This document shows, in pieces, positions 25,348-34,207 of a stretch of 64,000 nt of DNA; position 1 is the first letter of the stretch, and each line of letters opens with the position of its first letter. The position numbers were made by a program, and so were the translations under genes. Source of the stretch: Streptomyces sp. SLBN-31 (lineage in GTDB: Bacteria > Actinomycetota > Actinomycetes > Streptomycetales > Streptomycetaceae); contig NZ_VFNC01000001.1 in NCBI RefSeq assembly GCF_006715395.1, forward strand, positions 3,348,001 to 3,412,000, in the 5' to 3' direction. Under the pieces are notes generated by a model. It searched no databases and was not told the DNA's origin. It saw nothing but the letters and a program-made list of their open reading frames with translations.

Positions 25348-26489
25348 AGATCGCCCGCATCGAAACCTTCATGGTCCCGCCGCGCTGGCTGTTCTGCCGC
25401 ATCGAGACCGACGACGGCCTCGTCGGGTGGGGGGAGCCGGTAGTCGAGGGGCGCGCCGAAGTGGTGCGCAGCGCCGTCGACGTGCTGGCGGAACACCTCC
25501 TCGGCCAGGACCCGCTGCGCATCCAGGACCACTGGCAGGTGCTGACCAAGGGCGGCTTCTACCGTGGTGGCCCCGTGCTGTCCAGTGCCGTCGCCGGTCT
25601 CGACCAGGCGCTGTGGGACATCGCGGGGCAGGCCTACGGCGCCCCCGTGCACGCCCTGCTGGGCGGCCCGGTGCGCGACCGGGTGCGGGTCTACGCCTGG
25701 GTCGGCGGCGATGAGCCGAGTCAGCTGCGCGAGCAGGTCAGCGCCCAGGTCGAGGCGGGTTTCACGGCGGTGAAGATGAACGCGGCCGGCGCGACCTCGC
25801 CGATTCCCACCGCCGCCGAGACCGCGGCGGTCGTCGAGCGCGTCGCGGTGGCACGCGAGATCCTGGGCCCCGGGCGCGATGTCGCCGTCGACTTCCACGG
25901 CCGCTTCACCGCCGCCGGCGCCCGTCGTGTCCTCACCGAACTCGCCCCGCTGCACCCGCTGTTCGTGGAGGAGCCCGTCCTGCCCGAGCAGAGCCACCTG
26001 CTGGCGGACCTCGTCACCTGCGGCCCCATACCGCTCGCGACCGGCGAACGGCTGTACTCACGCCGCGAGTTCCTGCCCGTCCTCAGCGCCGGCGTCGCCG
26101 TCGTGCAGCCCGACCTGTCCCACGCGGGCGGCGTCTCCGAGGTGCACCGCATCGCCTCGCTCGCCGAGACCTACGGCGCCCTCCTGGCCCCGCACTGCCC
26201 GCTCGGCCCCGTCGCCCTGGCCGCCGGCCTGCAACTCGCCTTCGCCACACCGAACTTCCTGATCCAGGAACAGAGCCGCGGCATCCACTACAACAAGACC
26301 GCCGACCTGCTGTCCTACGTCGTCGACCCCGAGCCGTTCCGCTTCGTCGACGGACACGCCACGCGCACCGACCGGCCGGGCCTCGGCGTCACAGTCGACG
26401 AGGCCGCCGTACGTGCCGCCGACCGCGGCAGCCACGCCTGGCGCAACCCCATCTGGCGCCACCCCGACGGCTCCTTCGCCGAGTGGTGA
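25344..26489 (+). CDS. dgoD: D-galactonate dehydratase
   Basis: A 381-residue enolase-superfamily enzyme, about the same length as E. coli DgoD and alike from end to end. Shared stretches include GWGEPVVEGRAEVV, GFYRGGP, QPDLSHAGG and QEQSRGIHYNK, as well as the WRNPxWRHxDxSxAEW ending. Metal ligands fall at Asp183 (VDFHGR), Glu209 (FVEEPV) and Glu235 (TGERLY), with His185 and His284 (APHCPLGP) as catalytic bases. It dehydrates D-galactonate to 2-keto-3-deoxygalactonate. The GTG start overlaps the regulator stop (GTGA). Confidence 0.93.
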   Translation: MKIARIETFMVPPRWLFCRIETDDGLVGWGEPVVEGRAEVVRSAVDVLAEHLLGQDPLRIQDHWQVLTKGGFYRGGPVLSSAVAGLDQALWDIAGQAYGAPVHALLGGPVRDRVRVYAWVGGDEPSQLREQVSAQVEAGFTAVKMNAAGATSPIPTAAETAAVVERVAVAREILGPGRDVAVDFHGRFTAAGARRVLTELAPLHPLFVEEPVLPEQSHLLADLVTCGPIPLATGERLYSRREFLPVLSAGVAVVQPDLSHAGGVSEVHRIASLAETYGALLAPHCPLGPVALAAGLQLAFATPNFLIQEQSRGIHYNKTADLLSYVVDPEPFRFVDGHATRTDRPGLGVTVDEAAVRAADRGSHAWRNPIWRHPDGSFAEW

Positions 26490-26493
26490 ACCG

Positions 26494-27306
26494 ATGCGCG
26501 TGGAGATCGTCACCGACCCGGACCACGGCGGCCGCTGGACCTCGCTGAAGGCGGGCGGCCGGGAATGGCTGTGGCACCGCGACGCACCCGAACGCGACCG
26601 CGTCCTGCCCGGCGACGCCTTCGTCGACGCCGGCGGACTGGAGGAGTGCCTGCCGACCGTGCGCGGCACGCCCGACCACGGAGACACCTGGTCCCGCCCC
26701 TGGAGCGTCGTCCAGGACACCGAACGGGTGGACTGCGAGCGCTTCACCCTCACCCGTGCCATCCGCACCACCGGCCGGGACGCGGAGATCGACTACACCC
26801 TGGGCGCCGACCCCGGCTTCCGGTTCGTATGGGCCGCCCACGCCCTGCTCGACCTGTCCGAGCACGCCACGCTCCACGCACCCCGGGGCACCCCGACCCG
26901 CCTGTTCCCGGAGGCGGCCCCGTCGCTGTCCGAGCCCTGGCCCGCCGACGCCCCCTGGATGGAGGGGAGCTGGCCCGCACCCCGGGGCCTGGCACTGGAC
27001 CGGTTCGGCCCCGACGACGGCACCGCCGTCGGCGCGGTCGTGGGCACCGCCCACTGCTGCGTCCACGACGGCCCCGACCGGCTGGCGCTGGCCCTGGAGA
27101 CGGACGGCCAACCGACGTCGATCGCCCTGTGGCGCAACCTCGGCGGGTTCCCCGCCCCGGCCCCCTACCGCAGCACCGGCGTCGAACCCATGCTCGGCCG
27201 CGTCTTCGACCTCGCCGACGCCCGGGACGGCGACGCCGCATGCGTTCCGGCCACTGGGGAAGTCCGATGGCGGCTCACCCTGACCGCCCGCTGCCCCTGC
27301 CCCTGA
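26494..27306 (+). CDS. aldose 1-epimerase (mutarotase)-like protein
   Basis: A 270-residue protein of the galactose-mutarotase-like beta-sandwich superfamily: LPTVRGTPDHGDTWSRPW, FRFVWAAHALLDLS and the near-terminal GVEPMLGRVFDLADA with the expected glutamate. It begins 4 bp after dgoD. Mutarotases interconvert alpha and beta anomers; this would supply the right anomer of the galactose released by the alpha-galactosidases to the dehydrogenase. Divergent from classical GalM, so the exact substrate is open. Confidence 0.75.
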   Translation: MRVEIVTDPDHGGRWTSLKAGGREWLWHRDAPERDRVLPGDAFVDAGGLEECLPTVRGTPDHGDTWSRPWSVVQDTERVDCERFTLTRAIRTTGRDAEIDYTLGADPGFRFVWAAHALLDLSEHATLHAPRGTPTRLFPEAAPSLSEPWPADAPWMEGSWPAPRGLALDRFGPDDGTAVGAVVGTAHCCVHDGPDRLALALETDGQPTSIALWRNLGGFPAPAPYRSTGVEPMLGRVFDLADARDGDAACVPATGEVRWRLTLTARCPCP

Positions 27307-27328
27307 ACCCGCCGCAAGGAGTGCCCCC

Positions 27329-27961
27329 GTGGATCTGAGAACCGCCCTGACCACCCACCGCATGCTCGCCATCGTGCGCGGAAGCGACCCCGAGGCCGCC
27401 TTGCGCACCGTGCTGACCCTGGTCGACGAAGGCATCGCACTGGTCGAGGTCTCGCTCACCGGGGCGGACGCCCTGACCGTCATCGAACGGGCACGCAAGA
27501 CGCTCGGCGCCGGCCCGCCGCTCGGCGCGGGCACGGTCCTGACCGCCGACGACGCCCGCGCCGCCCACCGCGCCGGTGCCGACTTCGCGGTCACCCCCGC
27601 GCTCGGCGAAGGCGTCCGGACCGCAACCGAGTTGGGCATGCCGGTGCTGGCCGGTGTGCTGACGCCCACCGAGATCGCCACCGCGGGCGCGCTCGGCGCG
27701 ACGGCGCTGAAGATCTTCCCCGCGGCCCAGTTCGGCGGCCCCGGCTATGTGAAGGCCCTGCGCGGCCCCTTCCCGCACGAACTCCTCGTGCCGGTCGGCG
27801 GCGTCGACGCGTCGGCCGCCCGCGCGTACCTCGCCGCCGGTGCCACGGCGGTCGGCGTCGGCTCCCCCCTCGTCGGCGACGCCGCCGACGGCGGAGACGT
27901 CACCGCCCTGCGCGAACGCGCCCGTGCGTTCCGCGCCGCCGTCCGGGAGAGCACGCCGTGA
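27329..27961 (+). CDS. dgoA: 2-dehydro-3-deoxy-6-phosphogalactonate (KDPGal) aldolase
   Basis: A 210-residue KDPG/KDPGal-type aldolase. MLAIVRGSDPEAAL at the N-terminus, the catalytic glutamate in LVEVSLTG, GAGTVLTADD and the Schiff-base lysine Lys128 (ALKIFPAAQFGGPGYVKAL) are present. It splits KDPGal to pyruvate and glyceraldehyde 3-phosphate. KDPG versus KDPGal specificity cannot be read directly; the neighbouring dgoD decides. AAGGAG precedes the GTG start and the stop overlaps the kinase start by 4 nt. Confidence 0.85.
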   Translation: MDLRTALTTHRMLAIVRGSDPEAALRTVLTLVDEGIALVEVSLTGADALTVIERARKTLGAGPPLGAGTVLTADDARAAHRAGADFAVTPALGEGVRTATELGMPVLAGVLTPTEIATAGALGATALKIFPAAQFGGPGYVKALRGPFPHELLVPVGGVDASAARAYLAAGATAVGVGSPLVGDAADGGDVTALRERARAFRAAVRESTP

Positions 27962-28965
27962 CCGAGTCGCGCCCCATTCGGCAGGGACCGGTGGTCTGTG
28001 TCGGGGAGACGATGGCGGCGCTGTCCCCGGACCCACCCGAACCCCTCGCCCAGGCGCGGCACTTGCGGCTGTCGGTAGCCGGTGCGGAGTCGAACGTGGC
28101 CATGTACCTGGCCGATCACGGCGTTCCCGTGACCTGGCTGTCGGCTCTGGGAGACGACCCGCTGGGCGCCCGGGTCCGCGCCGCCGTCGCCGCCGCCGGG
28201 GTCGACGTCTCCCACGTACGCACCGAAGCCGGCCATCCCACCGGGCTCCTCGTGAAGGACCCGGACCCCACCGGTACGCGTGTGCACTACTACCGGACCG
28301 GCTCCGCGGCCACCCGGCTCGGCCCCGAGCTGCTGGACCGCGAACCCGTGCGGTCGGCCGCCCTGTTGCACTTCACCGGCATCACACCCGCCCTGTCACC
28401 GACCTGCCGGGAGCTGGTCACCCGTGCCCTGGACACCCCGGCCGGGCAACGGCCGTACGCGATCAGCTTCGACGTCAATCACCGGGCCGCCCTGTGGCCG
28501 CAGGACGGCAGCGCGGGACGCGTGCTGCGCGAGCTCGCCGACCGGGCGGACATCGTCTTCGTCGGCCTCGACGAGGCGCAGAACCTGTGGGACACCGACC
28601 TGACCGTGACCGGGCTGCGCCGGCTGATCCCGCGGCCGCGGCTCCTCGTCGTCAAGGACGGGTCCCGGAACGCCACCGCCTTCACCGAGGACGACGTCCA
28701 CACCGTGCCGGCGTTGCGGACCGAGGTGGTGGAACCCGTCGGCGCCGGGGACGCCTTCGCCGCGGGCTTCCTCGCGGGGCTCCACCGGGAGGCCACCGTG
28801 CCCCAGGCGCTCAGACTCGGGCACATCACCGCGTCCTCGGCCCTACAAGTGACCGGCGACCACGGAGCGTTGCCCGCACCGGCTGCCATCACGCGGCTCC
28901 TGACCCTGCCCGAGGGGGAGTGGGAGGCGCTCGGAACCGGGCAACGCGGAGCGGCGCCCTGTTAG
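27958..28965 (+). CDS. PfkB-family 2-keto-3-deoxygalactonate/gluconate kinase
   Basis: A 335-residue ribokinase-fold kinase. VCVGETMAAL at the start, a VAGAESNVAMYLADHG substrate loop and the C-terminal PfkB signature with the catalytic Asp (VEPVGAGDAFAAGFLAG). It resembles KdgK-type enzymes; E. coli DgoK belongs to another kinase fold, so dgoK would be misleading as a symbol. It phosphorylates the dgoD product for the aldolase encoded upstream. GTG start overlaps the aldolase stop; last gene of the operon. Confidence 0.83.
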   Translation: MTESRPIRQGPVVCVGETMAALSPDPPEPLAQARHLRLSVAGAESNVAMYLADHGVPVTWLSALGDDPLGARVRAAVAAAGVDVSHVRTEAGHPTGLLVKDPDPTGTRVHYYRTGSAATRLGPELLDREPVRSAALLHFTGITPALSPTCRELVTRALDTPAGQRPYAISFDVNHRAALWPQDGSAGRVLRELADRADIVFVGLDEAQNLWDTDLTVTGLRRLIPRPRLLVVKDGSRNATAFTEDDVHTVPALRTEVVEPVGAGDAFAAGFLAGLHREATVPQALRLGHITASSALQVTGDHGALPAPAAITRLLTLPEGEWEALGTGQRGAAPC

Positions 28966-28968
28966 CGT
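28963..28968 (+). promoter_or_regulatory. -10 box of a leaderless promoter for the GNAT gene
   Basis: TAGCGT followed by exactly 6 nt and ATG 28975; no RBS is present. The -35 is weak. Confidence 0.45.
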
Positions 28969-28974
28969 GCGCGG

Positions 28975-29514
28975 ATGGAGAACCTGGGAAGTGTGCCGTG
29001 GCCGCCGGAGCCGATCAGGACCGAGCGGCTGGTGCTCCGCGGGCCCGAGGCGGGGGACCGTGCGGCGTTCATCGACCTGCTGGCCTCGCCGGAGGTGAAC
29101 GCCTACGTCGGCGGCCCACGCCCGCGTGACGAGCTCGAGCGCAACACGCCCGAGGTGCCCCAGCGGTGGCCCGGGAGTTTCGTCGCCGATCTCGACGGGG
29201 AGTTGATCGGCCATGTCCTGCTCAGGAGGACAACGGGGACCGGTCGCCCGGCTGCCGTGGGGAAGGCCGATCTCGGCTACCTCTTCCTGCCCCGGGCGTG
29301 GGGGCTCGGGTATGCCGCCGAGGCGTGCTCGGCGGCACTGGCCTGGCTGGAAGGCGTCTTTCCCGGCGAGCCGGTCATGCTCACCACCCGGACCGCCAAT
29401 CTCGCCTCGATGCGCCTCGCGGCGAAGCTGGGCTTCACCGAGGTGGAGAGGTACCAGGACTGGGGCGCCGAGCAGTGGCTCGGCAGGCGGTCACCGGTCA
29501 CGCCGGCCGCCTGA
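28975..29514 (+). CDS. GNAT-family N-acetyltransferase (RimJ/RimL type)
   Basis: A 179-residue protein with RTERLVLRGPEAGD at the N-terminus, a central LGYLFLPRAWGLGYAAEAC acetyl-CoA loop (Q/RxxGxG/A type) and NLASMRLAAKLGFTEVERYQ near the end, the usual order of RimJ/RimL-like acetyltransferases. The acceptor is unknown. It is unrelated in function to the galactonate operon, and is convergent with the FAD monooxygenase gene. Confidence 0.85.
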   Translation: MENLGSVPWPPEPIRTERLVLRGPEAGDRAAFIDLLASPEVNAYVGGPRPRDELERNTPEVPQRWPGSFVADLDGELIGHVLLRRTTGTGRPAAVGKADLGYLFLPRAWGLGYAAEACSAALAWLEGVFPGEPVMLTTRTANLASMRLAAKLGFTEVERYQDWGAEQWLGRRSPVTPAA

Positions 29515-29557
29515 GGACCGTGGCACGACCTGGCCACCGTACCCAGGCGGCGGGCTG

Positions 29558-30988
29558 TCACGGCGTGGCGTGCGACTGTGCGGCGGCTGCCGTGAGGCGC
29601 TGAAGGACCCGCCGTTCGGAAGGCAGCAGCGGGGGCTCGGTGAGCCGGGGCAGGGGAGAGCCGTTCAGCGTGGCCAGCAGGGCTCCCGGTCGCAAGGCCC
29701 GGGTCGGACCCGCCGTGAGGCTGGTGATGTCGAACAGCGCCGCCGCCGCCTTGAGGGAGCCGGTCGCCGCGTGCGTCAGCCGCCGCGCGAACGCGGTGGT
29801 CAGACGGTCGGCGAAGGTCGGCGTTCCGCCCTTCGTGTCCGGGTACAGGACGTCCATCGCGACCGCGGTGGACCAGGCCGTGTCGACGTGACGGGCCGCG
29901 TCCTTGAGGACGCGACGGGCGAGCCCCGGGCTGGAGACGCCGTCCTGTCGCAGTGCCCGGAAGAGGTCCTGCGCGCCGAGCGCGGCCACCGACATGCCCT
30001 GCCCATAGGCGGGGTTGAAGGTCGCCAACGCGTCGCCCAGGACGAGGAGGCGTTCGGGCCACACCGGCGACTTCTCGAAGTACCGGCGGACGTTGCTGGT
30101 GCTGCGACTGACCGCGACATCCGTCAGAGGTTCGGCGCCGGCGATGAGCTGACCGACGATCGGGTGCGGCAGAGCGAAGATGTACTTCAGGAAGGCCTGC
30201 GGGTCGCTCGGAGGTTCGCCGCCCCTGGTGCCGCCCGCGCTGACCATCCACCGGTTCCCCTCGATCGGCAGCACCATGGCGCTCCTGCCGGGACGGCCGT
30301 TGTAGGGGTTCGCCTGAAGCATGGTCAGCGGGAACGACTCGGCACCCGCCGGAGTGCGGTAGATACGGGTGGCGTTGGTCAGTCCGCAGTCGACCTTCCG
30401 CTCCTCCACGCCGCCGACACCGATGTCGCGGAGCCAGCGCAGGTTGTGTGAACCCCGCCCGCTCGTGTCCACCACGAAGTCGGCTTCCACCCGAGTGCCG
30501 AGGACCGGGTCCGCTCCGCTGACGCGCACCCCGCGGACGCGCCGCGCGTCGCCGATCAGCCCCTCGACCGTGGCCCGGTGGATCGAGACGTTGGTCGCCT
30601 GGGCCAACAGGGCGTCACGGACAACCCAGTCGAGCAGGGCACGAGTGCAGGTGATCATGCGGGAGCCGTTCCACCGGTAGCGGTGGAACCAGCCGGCGTC
30701 CGGGGTGAGGGCGAGCATGCCGCTGCCCAATGAGATCTCACGGGCGCCCGCTTCGAGAAGGCGCTCGCGCATGCTTCCCTCGAAGAGGCTCTCCATGGCG
30801 GACCACCCTCCGGCCATGAGCAGGTGGGCATGCCGGCCCTGGGGGACGCCCCGGCGGTCCTCGGGGCCGTCGGGCAGTACGTCCCGGTCGAGTACGAGGA
30901 CTTCCGTCTCGGGTGCGGCCCTCGACAGCGCCGCTGCGGCGAGCAGACCCCCTATGCCGGCTCCGATCACGACAGCTTTCTGCGACAC
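29558..30988 (-). CDS. FAD-dependent monooxygenase-like oxidoreductase
   Basis: A 476-residue flavoprotein from GTG 30988 (AAGGAG 5 nt upstream). The FAD dinucleotide motif GAGIGGLLAA lies at about residues 8-17 and the second FAD motif, LGDALATFNPAYGQGMS, at about 318-334. The GR(G)SHNLRWL segment after a DFVVDTSGRG motif fits the aromatic-hydroxylase/tryptophan-halogenase-like fold. The substrate is unknown. Last gene of a minus-strand run with two membrane proteins and an HExxH protein (spacings 29, 49 and -4 bp), which suggests it acts with them. Confidence 0.8.
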   Translation of the reverse strand: MSQKAVVIGAGIGGLLAAAALSRAAPETEVLVLDRDVLPDGPEDRRGVPQGRHAHLLMAGGWSAMESLFEGSMRERLLEAGAREISLGSGMLALTPDAGWFHRYRWNGSRMITCTRALLDWVVRDALLAQATNVSIHRATVEGLIGDARRVRGVRVSGADPVLGTRVEADFVVDTSGRGSHNLRWLRDIGVGGVEERKVDCGLTNATRIYRTPAGAESFPLTMLQANPYNGRPGRSAMVLPIEGNRWMVSAGGTRGGEPPSDPQAFLKYIFALPHPIVGQLIAGAEPLTDVAVSRSTSNVRRYFEKSPVWPERLLVLGDALATFNPAYGQGMSVAALGAQDLFRALRQDGVSSPGLARRVLKDAARHVDTAWSTAVAMDVLYPDTKGGTPTFADRLTTAFARRLTHAATGSLKAAAALFDITSLTAGPTRALRPGALLATLNGSPLPRLTEPPLLPSERRVLQRLTAAAAQSHATP

Positions 30989-31017
30989 TCGCTCTCCTTG
31001 GTGCAGGTGAAACGTCT

Positions 31018-32166
31018 TCAGTGGGCGCGGACCTGAGGCGGCGCCAGGTTCTGGGCGGGGCTCACGGCGAGGGCAAGCTCGACCAGGTCCACGGTGAGGC
31101 GGAACTCGTCGGGCGGATCGGCGGCACCGGTGGTGCGGCCCGAGGCCCGGAGTATGGCGTCGACGATCATCGCCTTCTCCGCGGCGACGCGGGCTTCCTC
31201 CCGGCTCTTGCCGGCCTCCAGCGCGGCACCGTGGGCGGCCTCGCCGACCCCCCGGTCGAAGTGAGCCGTCAGGTCCAACAAGGCGTCGTGGATCTGCGCC
31301 TCGAGCAAGTACAGGCGGCTACTGGGAAGTTGCCGCCACACTCGGCTCCGCTGCTCCGTGCGGGGTGTTGCGGTGACGTCCTTCAGAGCCGCCCACAAGG
31401 GCATCAGGGCACGGTAGTTGGCCAGGCTCTGCTTCTCCGACGCGGCCGAGACCAGACGGGGCAGGACGAAGCCCGCGGAGTAGATGAGCGCGCCGAGGGA
31501 CGCCGCGGGCGGTGCCACCGTGGTCGACAGGAAGTCCAGGTCGTATCCGTACCACCGTGCGACGACCGCGGCGACCTTGGTCAGTTCGAAGCCGAGGACG
31601 TCCAGCAGCAGACCGGCGAGGATCAGCCGGAGACCCACGCGCAGCAGGCCCGTCACCTCGCCCCGTATCCACTTCAGGCAGACGACGCTCAGCACGATGG
31701 TGCTGGCCAGGTGCCCCAGCAGATAGAGCGCGATCATCTCCCGCATGTACGGGGTGTTCGCGTAATAGGTGTCCAGGTCCCTGAGCCGCTCCGTGTCCGC
31801 GTCCGCGAGGAAGAACAGCACGATGATGGCGATGATCAGGGCCCCGTAGACCGCGATGCTGATGCGGACCATTCGGCGGATCCGGTCGCTCGGACCCCCC
31901 CGCCAGTAGATCAGCAGGATGATCAGGGAGCAGCTGAACGCGGAGATGACGCTGTACGTCAGGGGCGCGCCGAAGTTGGGGATTCCCGTGGCGCTGTTGA
32001 CCGCGGCCAACGTCGCCGGCGCCGCACAGATGAAGCATACCGCGCCGAGGAACGCGGTCGCCCGGGTCGGTACGGTCAGCGGCGTACGGGGAGTCGTGCG
32101 GGTCCGGCGGATCATCATCGCGGCCACGACTAACAGCACGGCCGCCGCGTAGACGACCAGACTCAT
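31018..32166 (-). CDS. MAB_1171c-like (DUF6545) membrane protein A
   Basis: A 382-residue protein starting MSLVVYAAAVLLV; GGAG precedes the ATG. Seven hydrophobic segments fill about residues 1-245 and a soluble, mostly helical cytosolic domain follows (about 250-380, with SSRLYLLEAQIHDALLDL). It matches actinobacterial proteins annotated as MAB_1171c family putative transporters, a name without a demonstrated activity. It is a paralogue of the neighbour encoded at 32216-33412: both share the LINSxSGIPN-type, PLTYxxIxAxS and TDxDTYYxxTPxxxEMxxLYLLxHL patterns. Confidence 0.75.
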   Translation of the reverse strand: MSLVVYAAAVLLVVAAMMIRRTRTTPRTPLTVPTRATAFLGAVCFICAAPATLAAVNSATGIPNFGAPLTYSVISAFSCSLIILLIYWRGGPSDRIRRMVRISIAVYGALIIAIIVLFFLADADTERLRDLDTYYANTPYMREMIALYLLGHLASTIVLSVVCLKWIRGEVTGLLRVGLRLILAGLLLDVLGFELTKVAAVVARWYGYDLDFLSTTVAPPAASLGALIYSAGFVLPRLVSAASEKQSLANYRALMPLWAALKDVTATPRTEQRSRVWRQLPSSRLYLLEAQIHDALLDLTAHFDRGVGEAAHGAALEAGKSREEARVAAEKAMIVDAILRASGRTTGAADPPDEFRLTVDLVELALAVSPAQNLAPPQVRAH

Positions 32167-32215
32167 ATCGGCAGCTCCGTTTCGCCTGCTGTGGGGGTGT
32201 GTCCGGATCCGCCCG

Positions 32216-33412
32216 TCACAGCGAACCGGCCCTGGCCGGGCCCGCCGCGACGGAGCGTTCCCTGCGTTCCGAGCGCCGCACGGCATCGGCGATCCGGACG
32301 AGCGCCTTGGGGTCCTGCGGCAGTGGCAGCGGGGCCGACTCGCCGAACGCGCCGGACGACCGCTGAGCGCTTCGCCGGGCGGCGGCCGAGATCGTCACCG
32401 CCCACGCGGAAGCCACGGCCCGCCCCTGTGCCCCGTCCTCGGGTCCGTGTGCGCCGGCCGTTTCCCGCAGCCTCTTCAACTCGGCGTCGTGGACCTGTTC
32501 GTAGAGCGCCTTGTCGAAGAACACCTCGATCTCGTGGAGGCCGTTGAGGATGGTGCTGCGCCGCCAGGTGCCCCACAGCAACGGTGAGCGGGGCCGTTCG
32601 AGGCGCAGGGCGCGGTCCTCGAGAACCGGGTCGAGCAGGGCGTCCAGCGGCGCGAGCCGCACGAAGTCGGCCCACGACGACAGGTGGTGCCCCGCCATCG
32701 GCAGAAGGAATCCGGCGACCGTCAGCAGCGCTCCCAGACCGGCGCACAGCGAGGACACCGACGTACCCACCGTCACCCAGTCCCGGCCCGACCACCGTGC
32801 CGCGATGGCGGCCAGTTTGCTGATGCTGTATCCGGTGCTGAGCGCCGTGCCGGTGCCGATCGTCAGCAGGCCGGCCCGCAGCCAGGGCCGTCGGCGTACC
32901 TCCGTCTCGCGAGCCCAGCGCAGCGACCACACGGCGCTGACGGTCGCGGCCGTCAGGTGCGCGAGCAGATACAGCACGACCATCTCGGCGACCCAGGGAG
33001 TCGTCGCGTAGTAGGTGTCGAAGTCGGTCCGCCGCTCCTCGGCGGGGTTTCCCACCGCGAAGAGGACGGCGATCCCGGTGAGGACCCCGGCGTAGCTGTA
33101 GATCCAGTTGCGTGCCGTGCGGCGGACGGACGGACCGCCGCGCCAGCAGGCGATCAGGACCAGGGAGGCCGCGCTGTACGCGGTGATCGCGGCGTAGGTC
33201 AGGGGGGCGGCCAGGTTGGGGATCCCGCTCACGCTGTTGATCAGGGCGACCGTCGGTGGCGCTCCGAGGAGGAAGCACATCGAGGCGAAGCCCAGCACGG
33301 CGATGATGGCCCGCAGGGAGGGCTCGGACCAGTGGCGCCTGAGGTCGGGCAGCCGGAACAGCAGCGCGACCCAGAGCAGACCGCAGCTTATGTAGTTGAT
33401 CGCCCCGCTCAT
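32216..33412 (-). CDS. MAB_1171c-like (DUF6545) membrane protein B
   Basis: A 398-residue protein starting MSGAINYISCGLLW, whose ATG overlaps the stop of the upstream HExxH gene (ATGA). Seven membrane segments (about residues 1-250), then a cytosolic helical domain with LLWGTWRRSTILNGLHEIEVFFDKALYEQVHDAE. Paralogous to the protein encoded next in the operon; the shared extracellular loop contains TDFDTYYATTPWVAEM. Function unknown. The tandem pair suggests a heteromeric complex. Confidence 0.75.
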   Translation of the reverse strand: MSGAINYISCGLLWVALLFRLPDLRRHWSEPSLRAIIAVLGFASMCFLLGAPPTVALINSVSGIPNLAAPLTYAAITAYSAASLVLIACWRGGPSVRRTARNWIYSYAGVLTGIAVLFAVGNPAEERRTDFDTYYATTPWVAEMVVLYLLAHLTAATVSAVWSLRWARETEVRRRPWLRAGLLTIGTGTALSTGYSISKLAAIAARWSGRDWVTVGTSVSSLCAGLGALLTVAGFLLPMAGHHLSSWADFVRLAPLDALLDPVLEDRALRLERPRSPLLWGTWRRSTILNGLHEIEVFFDKALYEQVHDAELKRLRETAGAHGPEDGAQGRAVASAWAVTISAAARRSAQRSSGAFGESAPLPLPQDPKALVRIADAVRRSERRERSVAAGPARAGSL

Positions 33413-34032
33413 CTGCGGTGCCTCTGATAGCCGAGGGAGTCGGCGATGCGGCGAGCGGTGTCGCCGACGATCACGTCCCGGTCCATCAGGGCCCGCATCT
33501 GCCGGCCGATCAGAATGCCGAACAGCTCCGCTTCCTTCTCGGGGTCCTCGTCGAAGCCGGAACGCGCGGCGGCCGGCCGGGCGTCGTGCGGGTGCCCGGA
33601 TCCGAGGACGGAGCAGGAGTCCGCCGCCAACTGCTCGGGGGAGAGGCGGTCCTTCTGCCGCATGTGCCACAACTCGTGGCCGAGGATCTGCGCTTGGTGC
33701 CAGACCTCGGCGTCCTGCTCAACGATCACGTCGTCCCGCTGCTTTCGCTCGACCCACATCCCCGTGGCGTGGAACTTACGGGGGATGCGCACCCGGTGAA
33801 CCTCGAGCGTGCGCTCCCCGCGCCACCGCCGGGCCGACTCCACCAAGGCCGCGAACAGCGCCTCGGGATCCACCGGGCCCTGCTGTCCCGATGCGGCGTC
33901 CTGTTCGGCGAAGAGCTTCTCCCGGATGGGGCCGATGAGTTCCTCGGCGAACTGGTGCATCTCCCTGTCGCGACGCCGCAGGTGCCGCCACTGCCGGAAA
34001 CCCACGAGAGGATTCATCGCCTCACCGACCAC
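33409..34032 (-). CDS. HExxH (ImmA/IrrE-like) putative toxin or metallopeptidase
   Basis: A 207-residue soluble protein. A zinc-peptidase motif HELWH lies at residues 119-123 (QAQILGHELWHMRQKD); the rest is helical. Proteins of this kind near MAB_1171c-like genes are often labelled toxin components and are usually preceded by an XRE regulator gene, which is missing here. GTG 34032 is preferred because GGGGAG lies 7 nt upstream; ATG 34017 is an alternative. First gene of the four-gene operon and directly behind the palindrome at 34059-34075. Confidence 0.65.
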   Translation of the reverse strand: MVGEAMNPLVGFRQWRHLRRRDREMHQFAEELIGPIREKLFAEQDAASGQQGPVDPEALFAALVESARRWRGERTLEVHRVRIPRKFHATGMWVERKQRDDVIVEQDAEVWHQAQILGHELWHMRQKDRLSPEQLAADSCSVLGSGHPHDARPAAARSGFDEDPEKEAELFGILIGRQMRALMDRDVIVGDTARRIADSLGYQRHRR

Positions 34033-34058
34033 GATGTCTCCCCGCCCCTCTACGCGCG

Positions 34059-34075
34059 CAACGTCATTGACGTTG
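34059..34075. promoter_or_regulatory. perfect palindromic operator of the HExxH operon
   Basis: CAACGTCATTGACGTTG: two perfect 8-bp arms around one base, 27 bp upstream of the operon start codon. TAATGT on the minus strand just upstream could be the -10. The binding protein is not evident locally. Confidence 0.65.
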
Positions 34076-34207
34076 ACCCGACATTACCGGAGAAGGGCCC
34101 CGTAGGTCGGCCCGGAAAGGAGAGAGCTTGAGGTCTGCGGGCCGCCGGAATCGTTACCGGTGGGTCTTCGCGGGAGTGCAGGGGTACGCGGGTCGGCCGA
34201 GCGCGGT

